A stretch of 64,000 nucleotides of DNA from Lunularia cruciata (GCA_948567375.1 OX419756.1:47408552-47472551); one strand, 5' to 3'; shown: positions 52,436 to 62,322, numbered from the stretch's first letter. Translations and numbers: made by a program. The notes: a model not told the origin generated them from the letters alone.

Positions 52436-52720
52436 ATCTAGATGTGAAATTTGGTTTGGTAACATCTGGAATGATGTTATACATGATGGCCAAAATAGAT
52501 TAAATAGAAGTATCACCAAAAGAGTACTTGTACTAATAGGGCAGAAACCAAAATAGACTTGAAAACCTTAGAACCAATAGCTAGACATATGATTTAAAGG
52601 TGAGAATTGGTTTGGTAACATCTGGAAGGATGTTACACATGATGTACTAAACAGATCAAAAATAGGTATCACCAAAAGGGGACTTCTACTAATAGAGTAG
52701 GAACCGAAATATGCCTGAAA
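52436..52720. repeat. Two-copy direct repeat, 156-bp period
   Basis: GGTTTGGTAACATCTGGAA.GATGTTA.ACATGATG begins at 52453 and 52609. Both copies continue through TATCACCAAAAG.G(T)ACTT and ACTAATAG.G.AG.AACC. The second copy is the start of the LTR-like repeat whose inverted partner lies at 63370-63930. Confidence 0.8.
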
Positions 52721-53140
52721 TCTTTGAAGGCAATTTTGGAGGCCTAAACGGATGAATTAGGCCTAAAAAATGTACATATGCTCCCCTCCCCAATAAAGGA
52801 AAGGCTGGCCTTCCCTCCCCCCTTGCTTTGTCTTGTCAAGAGCTTTCCAATAGTACCTCACCTACGTGACTCAACCAAGATTCCTACAGGAAGATTCCCT
52901 AAAAGATTCTCTCTGGTCAAAGCTTGTTTGACCAACCAGATAGGACCAAGACCAACATGTCACCCATCCAAGTAAGTAATCCAAGGGTGGAGCTTGCTGA
53001 CATGTCACCTATCTGTGTGCCTAATCCTATGGTGGAACTTCCTTGGAGGAGATCCTCTTTGTCTATATAATAAAGAGAAGGTGCTCCTTTGGAGCATGGT
53101 ATGATTGAGTGTGAAATCTGTGTTTTCTCTCTTCTCTTGT
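52560..53140 (+). repeat. LTR-like repeat, copy 1 (inverted partner at 63370-63930)
   Basis: Aligns by eye along most of its length with the reverse complement of 63370-63930. It carries TCTATATAA at 53062-53070, a good TATA box, followed by GAGAAGGTGCTCCTTTGG, conserved in the other copy. Upstream is a conserved GGTCAA..TTTGACC palindrome. Orientation and TATA box suggest a plus-strand LTR promoter. No matching second LTR or coding region is visible next to it, so it is probably a solo LTR or fragment. Confidence 0.6.
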
Positions 53141-53972
53141 ACTTAGAGTATAACAGTACCCTATGTTATGCTTTAATGATGTATAACTAAAAGAAGTTGC
53201 CTTTTTCTTATGTTTTATAGGTTCAAATATGGAAGTCTCACTTAAGATTAAATCTCTTTCTGATCATGGAGACTTGTGAAATGAATGAAGGAAAAGTGAC
53301 TATGACCCTACAAAATCTTGCACAAACCATTATGCTTATGCAAATATCCCCAATGGTTTGCATTGCCGGTTTACATAGGTTTGTGGTATGTCCTAAAATT
53401 CAAATTCAAATTTTCATTCCAAAATGTGACTTTGGGATTCACAGTCTCGATATGAAAACTCACATGGAGTTGTGAATACTCCATTCCAAGTGCAATTTTT
53501 GATTCAAGCACACCCAAACTGTTCTCTTTATTCTTTCTACCACTTCCTTGATCTGTACTTTGTCCATCTAGCATCCTTTTACGTAGGGTGTGTAATCAAT
53601 GTGTTAAATCTCACCAGCAAAGGTCCTTTAATTGTTTTAGTTACCCTTTGCTCCTCTCTGTCAAGCCCTCTCTCATACCCTTGCATTGCAATGGTTGGTT
53701 TTTTTTATGTTATGTCCTTTGTCTTTGCTTCTCTCTTTTTTTGTCTTTGTTCTCTCCCCTTGCTCTCCTTTCTCCCTTTTTCTCTCCACGAGTAAACAAC
53801 ATTGGGTGCCTAGTCAAATTTCTATGAGCATGGTAGTGCAAGTATAAATTTACAGGTAATGAATTTAAAGTAATGAACTTGCTACAAGTAGCAAGTTCTT
53901 GCAGTTGTTAGTTCAATGCTCTCAATTCTTACCACTTCCCTAAACCCTTGCTTTCTCTTCCAAGTCCATTAG
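53141..53972. other. Sequence downstream of LTR-like copy 1, no gene recognised
   Basis: Short frames at 53266-53475 and 53472-53795 (the latter Phe/Leu/Ser-rich) show no motif. A decayed internal region of the element carrying the LTR-like repeat is possible but unproven. Confidence 0.35.
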
Positions 53973-54200
53973 CATTAAACCCTTCTTCTTCTCCTAATTT
54001 TTCACTTCTTCTCTTTTCTCTTGGGTCAATTTCCTAAACCTGTTTTCTTCTCTCTAAAGTTCTTCTTTTGGGTTGATTGGCATTAAACCCTTCTTCTTCT
54101 CATGATTTTTCTCCTTCTCTTCTCTCTTGGGTCTTAGTTCCCTAAACGTTCTTCTTCTCTCTAAATTTTTTCCCTTCTCTTCTCTCTCAGGTCTCAATTT
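53973..54200. repeat. Pyrimidine-rich tandem repeat, ~108-bp period
   Basis: CATTAAACCCTTCTTCTTCTC begins at 53973 and 54081. Each copy is followed by TTTTTC.CTTCTCTT.TCTCTTGGGTC and CCTAAAC.T.TT(C)TTCTCTCTAAA. A third, more decayed half-copy follows. Strand asymmetry is strong (C/T on plus). Confidence 0.75.
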
Positions 54201-54361
54201 CCTAAAACTTCTTAACTTCTTCCTAAAACTCTAAAATCCTTTTTCTAATCTCTCTTTGAAATTCCTGAATGCTCTTTGCTCTTCTCTCCAAATTTTCCCT
54301 AAACACTCTGCACATTCCCTAAATATTCAACCCTTTTCTCCCCTTATTTTTTATTATCTCC

Positions 54362-54510
54362 AAAACCTTTTAAATTTTGTATTTTTAAACACGCAAACTT
54401 TTGAAAACACTCTCTTAGCCATGCAAAACTCTTTTTGTAAATGCACAAACCAAAACCTTCTAAATTTCATGCCCCTAAACACAAACCTTTTGAAACACTC
54501 TCTTCTTTGA
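54362..54510. repeat. Two-copy direct repeat, ~90-bp period
   Basis: CAAAACCTT(T/C)TAAATTT and the following AAACAC.CAAAC.TTTTGAAA(A)CACTCTCTT occur from 54361 and again from 54451. Confidence 0.75.
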
Positions 54511-55424
54511 CAAATTCTTGATACACTTCATGAACAACCAAATTTCTTGTCCCCATATCTATGAAGTTTAGGACTTGCAAACAACATTCTCTTCTCCTCC
54601 AATTTAAATAGTGATGGTGAAGAGTCACCCTCAATCCAATCAACTAACCTATCTCTTCATTTCTTCCTATCCAAGTCATCCTCTATTAGACAAGAATATG
54701 GCATCACACATAAATCAAACTAATCATACATATATCAAACTAGACTATTAATTTACAATGAACAATGTAAAATCATGAATCAAACTCTGAACCAACCACG
54801 ATCACAATGGAAGTAGATAAACAAAGATGATAATTATATATTAAGAGATAAGCAAAAATACATGTCTTTCTTCAAAACACATTTCAAGTTGCACTAGACC
54901 AATACTATTCCTACTACTTGGTAATAAAGATACTTACTATTCTTTACATTCTTTATTACTCTCTATTGTTATTCATTATTGTCAAAATTTTTGCTATTCT
55001 CTACATGGGAGTGGTTTCATATGAGGATGGAGCAATGCTCATGAGATTCATGATACTCTTAAGTTCCTTGGGTGTTTTCCCTACTTTTGCTAATTTTATA
55101 ATTGCTTTCTAAAACTTTTTGGACTTGGAACTCCTATCTTTTGATTCTAAACTTCTCCATCTTAACAAGTCTCTTCTTGGACTTGGAATTCAATGTATTC
55201 TTCTCCCTTTCACTTTTCATTCTTAACTTCTCCATCTTTGCAAGTCTTGAGCTTCAATTTCAGCAAGCTTGCATCCCTCCCTAGCTTCTATTTTTTATGT
55301 TCTGAGTTTGGTAGTGGATGCAAGATCATGTGAAAACACCACCACTATGGAGAAGGTTTGTGTCCTAACTCAAGATATCTTCCTCCTCTTCCTCAATTCA
55401 CTCTCTTGTCCCACTCCATCATTC
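54511..55424. other. Left flank of the chromovirus insertion
   Basis: No family recognised. Immediately left of the insertion a minus-strand frame reads toward a TGA near 55370; without the element it would join in frame to sequence on the right flank. Confidence 0.4.
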
Positions 55425-55429
55425 TCACC
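55425..55429. repeat. Target-site duplication TCACC (left copy)
   Basis: TCACC directly abuts the TG end of the left LTR and is repeated at 61075-61079 directly after the CA end of the right LTR. Five bp is the usual size for Ty3/gypsy integration. Confidence 0.95.
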
Positions 55430-55853
55430 TGTAAAAGACCGAAACCGAGGAGAGAAATAGGAGAATGGAAACTCACATTGGGACACTTGAATGAGGGAAA
55501 ACTCCGAATGCCTAGCATGAGCTTTGGCCTTGGTATTTATAGGTAGCATACAAGACCTTTGAAGCTTCTCAAGAAGCTTCCTTGAGCCGCTTTCTTGGAG
55601 TGCAAGTCAAGTTAACTAGGAAGCTTCTCAAGAAGCTTCCTTCTAGAAGCCGCCTACTTGGCATGCAAGCTAAGCTAGTTAGAAGCTTCTAGAAGCTTCC
55701 TTTCTAGAAGCTACCTGCTTAGGGCGCAAGTTAACTAGTTGGGAAGCTTCCTAAGAAGCTTCTTAGATGCTTCTAGAATATTCTAGGCTATTTTGGCTTA
55801 TTCTCTACTTTGTAAGCCCGACTAACTTTGTCACTAAACTCCATATTGTTACA
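55430..55853 (-). repeat. 3' LTR of the chromovirus
   Basis: 424 bp, identical to the right copy except at 55663. In element orientation the order is U3 with an array of GAAGCTTC units (55561-55783), a TATA box CTATAAATA (55542-55534), and R-U5. The last 66 bp of the pol frame run into this LTR, so the protein's extreme C terminus is LTR-encoded. Confidence 0.97.
55561..55783 (-). promoter_or_regulatory. Array of heat-shock elements in the 3' LTR
   Basis: GAAnnTTC inverted units at 55561-55568, 55573-55580, 55620-55627, 55632-55639, 55682-55699, 55743-55750 and 55755-55762, plus TTCnnGAA units at 55641-55648, 55702-55709 and 55771-55783. 55682-55699 is a perfect four-pentamer element (GAAgcTTCtaGAAgcTTC), and 55771-55783 is a perfect three-pentamer (TTCtaGAAtaTTC). 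These match the nGAAn consensus bound by heat-shock factor trimers. The same array is repeated in the 5' LTR at 60782-61004, upstream of its TATA box. Heat responsiveness is inferred. Confidence 0.75.
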
Positions 55854-58800
55854 TATTCCCCCACCACTAGTTGGTGACGTCTTCGTCGCCAGTGAAGCTT
55901 CAAATTCCTTGATGGCCATCTGTGCATTCTGGAGGTGAGAAAGAGGTTCCCATGTGGCATCATGAAGGGGATACCCTTTCCAAAGGACCTTGTACTCCGT
56001 GTGTTGGCGACGGCCTCGTTGAATATGGCGACGCGCAAGGATACGATCAACTTCGTACTCCTCATGATCATTGATAGGGATAGGAAGAGGGGGAGGTTGG
56101 ACTCGAGAGGAAAAGGAAGAAGGGTTAGGAACAAAGGGTTTCAACTTGGTAACATGAAAGACAGGATGGATACGCATGTGACAAGGTAAGGCAAGACGAT
56201 AAGCAACAGGAGAGATAATATGGGTGATATCAAAGGGTCCTATCCAATTAGGAGCAAGTTTATGAACTTGGGTATCAAGTGGGAGAGGGAGGTTACTAGA
56301 GGATAGCATGACTTTATCACCAACTTCAAAGGTGAGATCACGACGATGATGGTCTGCATATTGTTTTTGGCGATTCTGTGCAACAAGGAGGTGAGACTTG
56401 GCTTGTTGGAGAGAGTGGGATATAGTGGTCAAGAATGTAGAAGTATGAGGAACCTGAGAGGGAGGGGGAGCAAGAAGAGAATCTGGAACAAGCGGTTCTT
56501 GGCCAAAATTGAGAAAGAAGGGAGAAAATCCAGTGCTTGCCTGTTTGGAGTTGTTGTAGGCAAATTCTGCAGTTGCAAGACATTCATCCCAGTTGGTATG
56601 GTGGACATTGACAAAGGCCCGCAACATATCCTCCAATGTACGATTGGCACGTTCAGTTTGTCCATCAGTTTGAGGATGATAGGCCGTGGACAAAGCAAGC
56701 TTGGTGCCGAGAATCTGAAAGAGTGCTTGCCAAAACTTCCCGGTAAAGCGAGGATCACGGTCGGAGATGAGTACGCGTGGCATGCCATGATGCTTGAAGA
56801 CATTGTCAAAGTAGATTTGTGCTAAGGTTGGAGCATCCACGGGATCACAGGTTGGTGCCAAGTGGATTTGCTTACTAAGCTTATCCACAAACACCACGAT
56901 GGCGGTGTGTCCTTGTTTTGTCTTTGGCAAGGATGTGATGAGATCCAAGCTCACATGCTCCCAACGAGCGGATGGAATGGCGAGTGGTTGAAGGAGTCCA
57001 CTCGGCTTCTGGTTGCTGGCCTTGTTCCGTTGGCAACTCTCACATGATCGGACAAAGTCTCGAACATCTCGTGTCATGTTGGGCCACCACCATTGGCGTT
57101 GGAGGGTGCCCAAGGTCTTGTCCACTCCCATGTGACCAGCTATTGGTAAATCATGGGCTTCTTGAAGGCGCACAAGTCGAAGATCACCTTTGGCTGGAAC
57201 ATAGATCTGGTCTGCATGGAATAAAAGGCTTTCCTTGAAGGAGAAGGTGTTGTACTCCTTGTCGCATGCTGTCAGACGACCGTGTACCATTTGGAAGAAG
57301 GGATCTTGTCGTAGAGCTGATTGAAACTCATTGTGGACCTTAGGGTCAATGGACACCGTTGTAATTGCCGCCGTGATGAAAGGAAGATCCTTCAAATCAG
57401 GTCGTCGTGATAGAGCATCGGGAATGACATGGAACCGACCTGGTTTGTACTCAAGTTTGATATCAAACAATTGGAGTTGCTCTTCCCATCGATGATGCCG
57501 GCTCTTCATGTGCTCCAAGTGTAAGGTCTGCAACAATGGTTTGTGATCAGTTCGCATGATCACTTGTTTCCCCAAGAGATAATGCCTCCATACCTTGGTG
57601 GCATATACCATTGCAAGTTGTTCCCGATCTTGAGCAGAGTAATTTCTTTCCACTGTATTTAGTCGGCGAGACACAAAGGCAATCGGATGTAGTCCATCTG
57701 GAAATTCTTGTTGCAACACAGCTCCAATTGCAAAGTTAGAAGCATCAAAATCAACCACACAAGGTAGTTGAGGATCATATGGTTGAAGAATAGGTCTTGA
57801 AGACACCATATGCTTTAACTTCTGGAATGCTTCTTCATGCTTGGTGGTCCACTGGAAGCTCGAGTTCTTTCCCAAGAGGTCAGTCAATGGTGCAGCCACG
57901 TGAGCATAATAGTGGATGAACCGTTGGTAAAAACTGGCCAGTCCATTGAATGCTCATACTTCTGTAGCATCCTTCGGGGTAGGCCAATCAGTAATGGCCT
58001 TGATCTTCTCTTCTTCCATCTTGATCCCCTCTGATGAGATCTTATGACCCAAGAAGGTAACCTCCTTCTGCCAAAAAGCACACTTTGACTTCTTGTAGTA
58101 AAATTTCCACTGTCGTAGTCGTCTTAGGACTTCTCGCACATGATTCACATGTTCTGCCTCTATCCTGCTATAGATTAAGATATCATCTAAGAACACCACC
58201 ACGGACCGATCCAATAGTCCCTCCAACACTCGATGCATCTGATCCATGAAGACTGCTGGAGCATTAGTGAGTCCGAAAGGTAGAACTCTCCACTCAAAAT
58301 GTCCATACCTTGTGCGAAAAGCAGTCTTTTGCACGTCCTCTCCTTCAATAGGAATTTGCCAATAGCTGCTACGAAGATCCAGCTTGGAAAAGTAGCGTGC
58401 TCCACTTAGTTGATCAAGCAGGTCATCGATCCAAGGCAAGGGATATGCATTCTTCACGGTTTGCTTATTGAGCTCACGGTAATCAATACAGAAACGAAGT
58501 CCTCCATCCTTCTTTGGAACAAATAGTACCGGTGCTCCCCACGGAGAGGTACTATGTCGTATGAAATCCTTCTCCAACAACTCTGTAAGTGTTGTTCGCA
58601 ACTCCTCCAACTCCTTTGGTGAGAGCCGATAGATTGGTCTACTCACTGGAGTACTCCCTGGCAATAACTCGATCTTGAAGGGCATACCTCGATCGGAGGG
58701 TAATCCCTTTGGCAGATCATCCGGAAACACATCTGCAAACTCCTCGACTATCCGATCAACCATTGCTTGATGCGGCACTTGGCCCTCCTCAGATCGTTCT

Positions 58801-59495
58801 TGTGCAATCGGCTTGATCCACACCGTGAATACAGACTTATCGTCCTTCAAAGCTTGCTCTATGGCTGCTTCATTCACAAACTTCCCTTCTAGGCACTTAT
58901 CTCTCTTCCAAGCTTGCTCCATGGTTGCCTTCCTGGCAAACTTCCCATCTTGGGACTCATCTCCCTTCCAGATTCGCTCTATGGCTACCTTCTCGACAAA
59001 CTTCCCATCTTGGGACTGACTATTCTTAGGTGTCTTACTCAGAGGTGCCAGACAACCTAATCGGAAATTCCTACCTTGGTGTTGTACTTGAATTTGGTGT
59101 TGGGTCCAATCAAATTGAACCTTATGACATTCAAGCCAAGGTAGACCTAGAATGATATCATAGTGTAGAGGTGCCACTACAAACCTCATACACTCCAAAT
59201 ACTCCTTCCCAATCTTGAAGGTAACGGGATGCAAGGTGCGGAATGCAGAACCCTTTCTACCATCCGCCATCATCAAACTACTTCCAATCATTGGCTTGAT
59301 AGGAATACCCAATTCCTTTGCTACTTGCATAGACATGCAATTCTCTGAACTTCCAGAATCAACCAAAATTCTACAACCCCAATTAGATATCATACCTTGC
59401 AAGTGAAGCAAACTTGCATAGGTCGAGCCTTCAATCCCATTGGAACTAATCAAGTTCCCAGTAGGTGGCTTGAAATCTCCTACTAGGATTCCTCG
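55788..59495 (-). pseudogene. pol: pol of the chromovirus (PR-RT-RH-INT-chromodomain), one nonsense codon
   Basis: The frame opens in -1 relation to gag at 59495 and runs to 55788, inside the 3' LTR. It is broken once by a TGA at 57954-57956. The first part (59495-57957) holds the aspartic protease with VDSGSSENC near residue 32 of the TTG-initiated frame at 59453, and the RT with [11 protein letters not shown] near residue 420. The second part (703 codons from 57899) holds RNase H (VVDFDASNFAIGAVL near 47-61, TDHKPL), the integrase HHCC zinc finger (AHDLPIAGH to CESCQRN) and DDE core (LISDRDPRF near 380, YHPQTDGQTER), then a chromodomain near 610-665 (EEYEVDRILARR, WKGYPLHDATWEPL). The TGA stands where relatives usually have Arg (EV-R-x-F-x-GLA), so it fits a CGA-to-TGA change. 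The rest looks undamaged. Confidence 0.93.
55854..55868 (-). other. Polypurine tract of the chromovirus
   Basis: On the element strand AGTGGTGGGGGAATA directly precedes the 3' LTR start TGTAAC. This purine-rich run is the expected primer for plus-strand synthesis. Confidence 0.85.
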
Positions 59496-59501
59496 TTTCC
59501 C
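59456..59501 (-). promoter_or_regulatory. Putative -1 programmed ribosomal frameshift signal between gag and pol
   Basis: The gag frame reads CCG GGA AAC GAG GAA TCC TAG TAG. The heptamer G-GGA-AAC (59501-59495) is in the X-XXY-YYZ phase, and pol lies in the -1 frame. The pol frame is closed by a TGA at 59507-59505, only just upstream, so the two frames overlap for about 22 nt around the heptamer. After a 6-nt spacer, UCCUAGUAGG (59488-59479) can pair with CCUACUGGGA (59465-59456): 10 bp with one G-U wobble and a 13-nt loop. This is the standard arrangement for -1 frameshifting. Function is inferred from sequence. Confidence 0.75.
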
Positions 59502-60379
59502 GGATCATTCCGCTCCACAACCTCCACTTGGGCAACTTGTCGAGGTCGTCCATTCTTGAGTGGACATTCAGCAATGCGATGCCCCAACTGGTGACAATAA
59601 AAACAACCTCCATTTTGTCGTAATCTTTCTCTATCTGCTGTGCCAAGTGGTCTTCGCTGGATAGCATCAATCTCCATTGGTACCGGTTCTTCCACTTGTG
59701 GTACGGTTAGGTTTTGTGTAGGTCGAGGTCGAGACCAAGTTGTTGCAACTAAGGAATCAAAATGCTCAGCCAATTGCATGGCTTCTTCTACGTTTTGTGG
59801 CTCTCGCATGGTCACCTCCAATCTGGTTTGTGACTTCAATCCTCGCACAAATCGATCCAGAACTTCACCTTCTTGGATATCTGGAATTTGCATGATGATA
59901 TTTTGAACTTGTATGATGTAGCTTCTCACTGAGCCAATCTGCCTCAACTCCGCCAATTTATCTCGTGCAGCTCGGGTGGCATTTATAGTCTGAAATCAAC
60001 CAAGTATTGCATCCTTGAATTCTGCCCATGTCAAAATTGGTGTAACAATTTGTTATTCAGCTCTTTCTACTCGGAATCGCCACCAAAGTTTTGCCACGCC
60101 ATCCAACTGGCTAGAAGCCAAGAGAATTTGTTTCCGCTCGTCTTGAAGATTGGTGGCTTCAAAGTAACGTTCACAGTCAAACACAAAATTCTCCACTATG
60201 CCTGGAAGATTCTTGCCTTCAAACACCTTGGGTTTCGGAAATCGAATGCGATCTTCTCCATCTCGAACTGGCGCTCTGTCTATCTGTTCTCGTCGTTGCT
60301 GGTCTCGTTCATCCAACAATCGAGTAAGATGCTCGATTTGTTGTTGCATTGCAAGGATAACATCCGGTATTGCCACCAT
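59483..60379 (-). pseudogene. gag: gag of the chromovirus, two nonsense codons
   Basis: The reading frame starts at ATG 60379 and would end at the tandem TAG TAG at 59485-59480, about 298 codons. It opens with a short coiled-coil-like segment (MQQQIEHLTRLLDERDQQRR), followed by the retrotransposon-gag domain (FEGKNLPGIVENFVFDCERYF, LDGVAKLWW, and after the breaks ARDKLAELRQIGSVRSYI). It ends with one CCHC zinc knuckle CFYCHQLGHRIAEC that packages RNA. TAA at 60053-60055 and a TGA near 59998 interrupt the domain. The frame is otherwise continuous through both, so they are point nonsense changes, not indels. Both are one C-to-T step from CAA and CGA. The product as encoded would be a 108-residue fragment. 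Confidence 0.9.
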
Positions 60380-60637
60380 CGCTACTACTCTATTCCACTA
60401 CTCTCAATTTATCTAGTTGATTAACACATAGATACAACACGTCCACCGTTCTCCATAAGTTACAACTGGAAGTATCAAGGGTTCCTCTGACACGGTGATC
60501 ATATGTAGAAAGTCCTGCCCAAAACGTGAGGTGATGAATTGTGTGAAACGATGCTTTGGTAAGATCTGGACATGAAAGTCCCAATGGTTTGGCGGAAGTG
60601 GATTTGGTGGTCCATAAATTCCATCCATCCCATTCCT

Positions 60638-60649
60638 GCTCTGATACCA
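60638..60649 (-). other. Primer-binding site (initiator Met-tRNA type)
   Basis: On the element strand TGGTATCAGAGC follows the 5' LTR after one T. This is the classic plant retrotransposon PBS complementary to the 3' end of initiator methionine tRNA. Confidence 0.95.
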
Positions 60650-60650
60650 A

Positions 60651-61074
60651 TGTAAAAGACCGAAACCGAGGAGAGAAATAGGAGAATGGAAACTCACATT
60701 GGGACACTTGAATGAGGGAAAACTCCGAATGCCTAGCATGAGCTTTGGCCTTGGTATTTATAGGTAGCATACAAGACCTTTGAAGCTTCTCAAGAAGCTT
60801 CCTTGAGCCGCTTTCTTGGAGTGCAAGTCAAGTTAACTAGGAAGCTTCTCAAGAAGCTTCCTTCTAGAAGCCGCCTACTTGGCGTGCAAGCTAAGCTAGT
60901 TAGAAGCTTCTAGAAGCTTCCTTTCTAGAAGCTACCTGCTTAGGGCGCAAGTTAACTAGTTGGGAAGCTTCCTAAGAAGCTTCTTAGATGCTTCTAGAAT
61001 ATTCTAGGCTATTTTGGCTTATTCTCTACTTTGTAAGCCCGACTAACTTTGTCACTAAACTCCATATTGTTACA
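60651..61074 (-). repeat. 5' LTR of the chromovirus
   Basis: 424 bp, the promoter copy. It carries the same HSE array (60782-61004) and TATA box CTATAAATA (60763-60755). It differs from the 3' LTR only at 60884, where it keeps a CpG that reads TpG/CpA in the other copy. It is followed on the element strand by the PBS. Confidence 0.97.
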
Positions 61075-61079
61075 TCACC
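61075..61079. repeat. Target-site duplication TCACC (right copy)
   Basis: Matches 55425-55429 exactly. Confidence 0.95.
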
Positions 61080-61120
61080 ACTCAGCTCTCTTTCTTGATC
61101 ACCTTTGGTGGCTAGTATGC

Positions 61121-61801
61121 TCACACATGGAATACTGGGTGGAGAATGATGTGAAGAGGTGATGCTTGCCTCTTCTTGTTGACTTGGGCTCTTCTTGTAT
61201 TCAACTCTGCTCTTCTTGTACATGTGCTCAATTGCAAAGTCTCAAGAGTATGGTACATAAGAATCATAAAGAACATACTATGATTCTTGTGTGTTAGGTT
61301 CAAGATACCAACATTGGAATGCAAACCACTTCTTGATGTAGGTGTGAGATGTGTTGTGACTTGGGATGAAGAGTCTTCTTCAAATATCATCTCTCCAAAT
61401 TCAAACTCCAATCCTAGAGTTACAAGGCCAAGTGGACTAATATTAGCTCTACTACCAAAAATACTATCCATTATGGCATAGTGAAGATAGATATGATTAA
61501 GTGTGTCATCAATGGTCCTCAATCCTTGTCTCATTTCCTTATTAACGAGTCCTCATGTGCATTTGTCTCTCCAATTCTGAGCAGATTTGGATGATGCCAT
61601 GTAATTGGCCCACTTTTTGGTTAATCTTTCTCCATTCAACAATTCAAGAAAGCTCCTTCCAAACTTTACCAAGTAAGTGGCCATATAGTTGAAAGATATA
61701 CTCTTTTGCACCAACTTCTTGCAAGGGCCTCCATGGATTTGCTTGAAATGCTTGGGGTCTTTGAGATAATCTAAAAGTTGACTATAATGGTGTGATAGCA
61801 T
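61121..61801 (-). other. Unrecognised minus-strand frames on the right flank
   Basis: Two frames, 61553-61801 and 61121-61534, lie in series, separated by a short gap with a frame change. The first has a KLVQKS(I)SFNYMATYLVKFGRSFLELL-type segment. I recognise no family. They may be parts of one decayed gene or transposon protein, the 3' end of which was split by the chromovirus insertion. Confidence 0.3.
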
Positions 61802-61875
61802 TCTAAACCTATCATTGTGTGATCCATGAAAATGAGTAGCTGATTGTGTATGGAGTTTACAAATGAGTTAGTCAA

Positions 61876-62322
61876 GACTGAAAAAGTAGCAAATAATCCA
61901 AATTAACCAAGAATTATAACAATATTCTAGGAGAATCTAGGAAGCTATTTGGTACCTTCCAAGTATTAGGTAATGTGTATGCCAAGGGTGACTTCTATGA
62001 AGAAGCTTTTGGGGAAGCTTCCCAGTTAGCATAGCTTGCATGCCAAGTGGATGGCTGCTAGAAGGAAGCTTCTTGGGAAGCTTCCCTACTAACTTAGCTT
62101 GTATGCCAAGTACATGGCTTCTTGAGAAGCTTCTTGGTTAGCTTGGTTAGCACTCTAAGAAGGTGACTTCTGAGAAGCTTCTTCAAGAGGCAGTGTATGT
62201 TCCCTATAAAATACCAAAGCCCAAGCTCATGCTAGGCATTTGGAGTTTCTCTCATTCAAGTCTCAATGTGATCTTTCATTTTGATCTTCCATTCTACTAT
62301 TTCTCTCCTTGGTATTTTATAG
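61876..62322 (+). repeat. Diverged relative of the chromovirus LTR, opposite orientation
   Basis: Aligns by eye with the chromovirus LTR read on the plus strand. It has an AAAGTAG..AATAA.CCAAA..A block, CAATATTCTAGGAGAATCTAGGAAGC, several GAAGCTTC-type units (62020-62190), TATA box CTATAAAATACC at 62214-62225, AGCTCATGCTAGGCAT, TCTCATTCAAGT and CTACTATTTCTCTCCTTGG. Substitutions and indels are many, so it is much older. No second LTR or internal region is recognisable, so it is a solo LTR or the end of a dead copy. Confidence 0.8.

Larger units (their letters stand above)
55430..61074 (-). mobile_element. Full-length, very recent Ty3/gypsy chromovirus (5645 bp)
   Basis: Complete LTR retrotransposon on the minus strand: 5' LTR 60651-61074, PBS 60638-60649, gag, a -1 frameshift signal, pol (protease, RT, RNase H, integrase, chromodomain), polypurine tract 55854-55868, and 3' LTR 55430-55853, flanked by TCACC duplications. 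The LTRs are each 424 bp, begin TGTAAC and end TTTTACA in element orientation, and differ at one base (55663 A versus 60884 G on the plus strand), so insertion is recent. The C-terminal chromodomain places it in the chromoviruses, whose integrases may be steered to marked chromatin. Coding capacity is broken by three nonsense codons (two in gag, one in pol). A decayed relative lies at 1100-2460, and a diverged LTR in the opposite orientation lies at 61876-62322. Confidence 0.97.

Noticed and set aside
55935-56825. Plus-strand frames across the chromovirus pol
   Set aside because: Antisense shadows of the pol coding strand; the conserved catalytic motifs are all on the minus strand.
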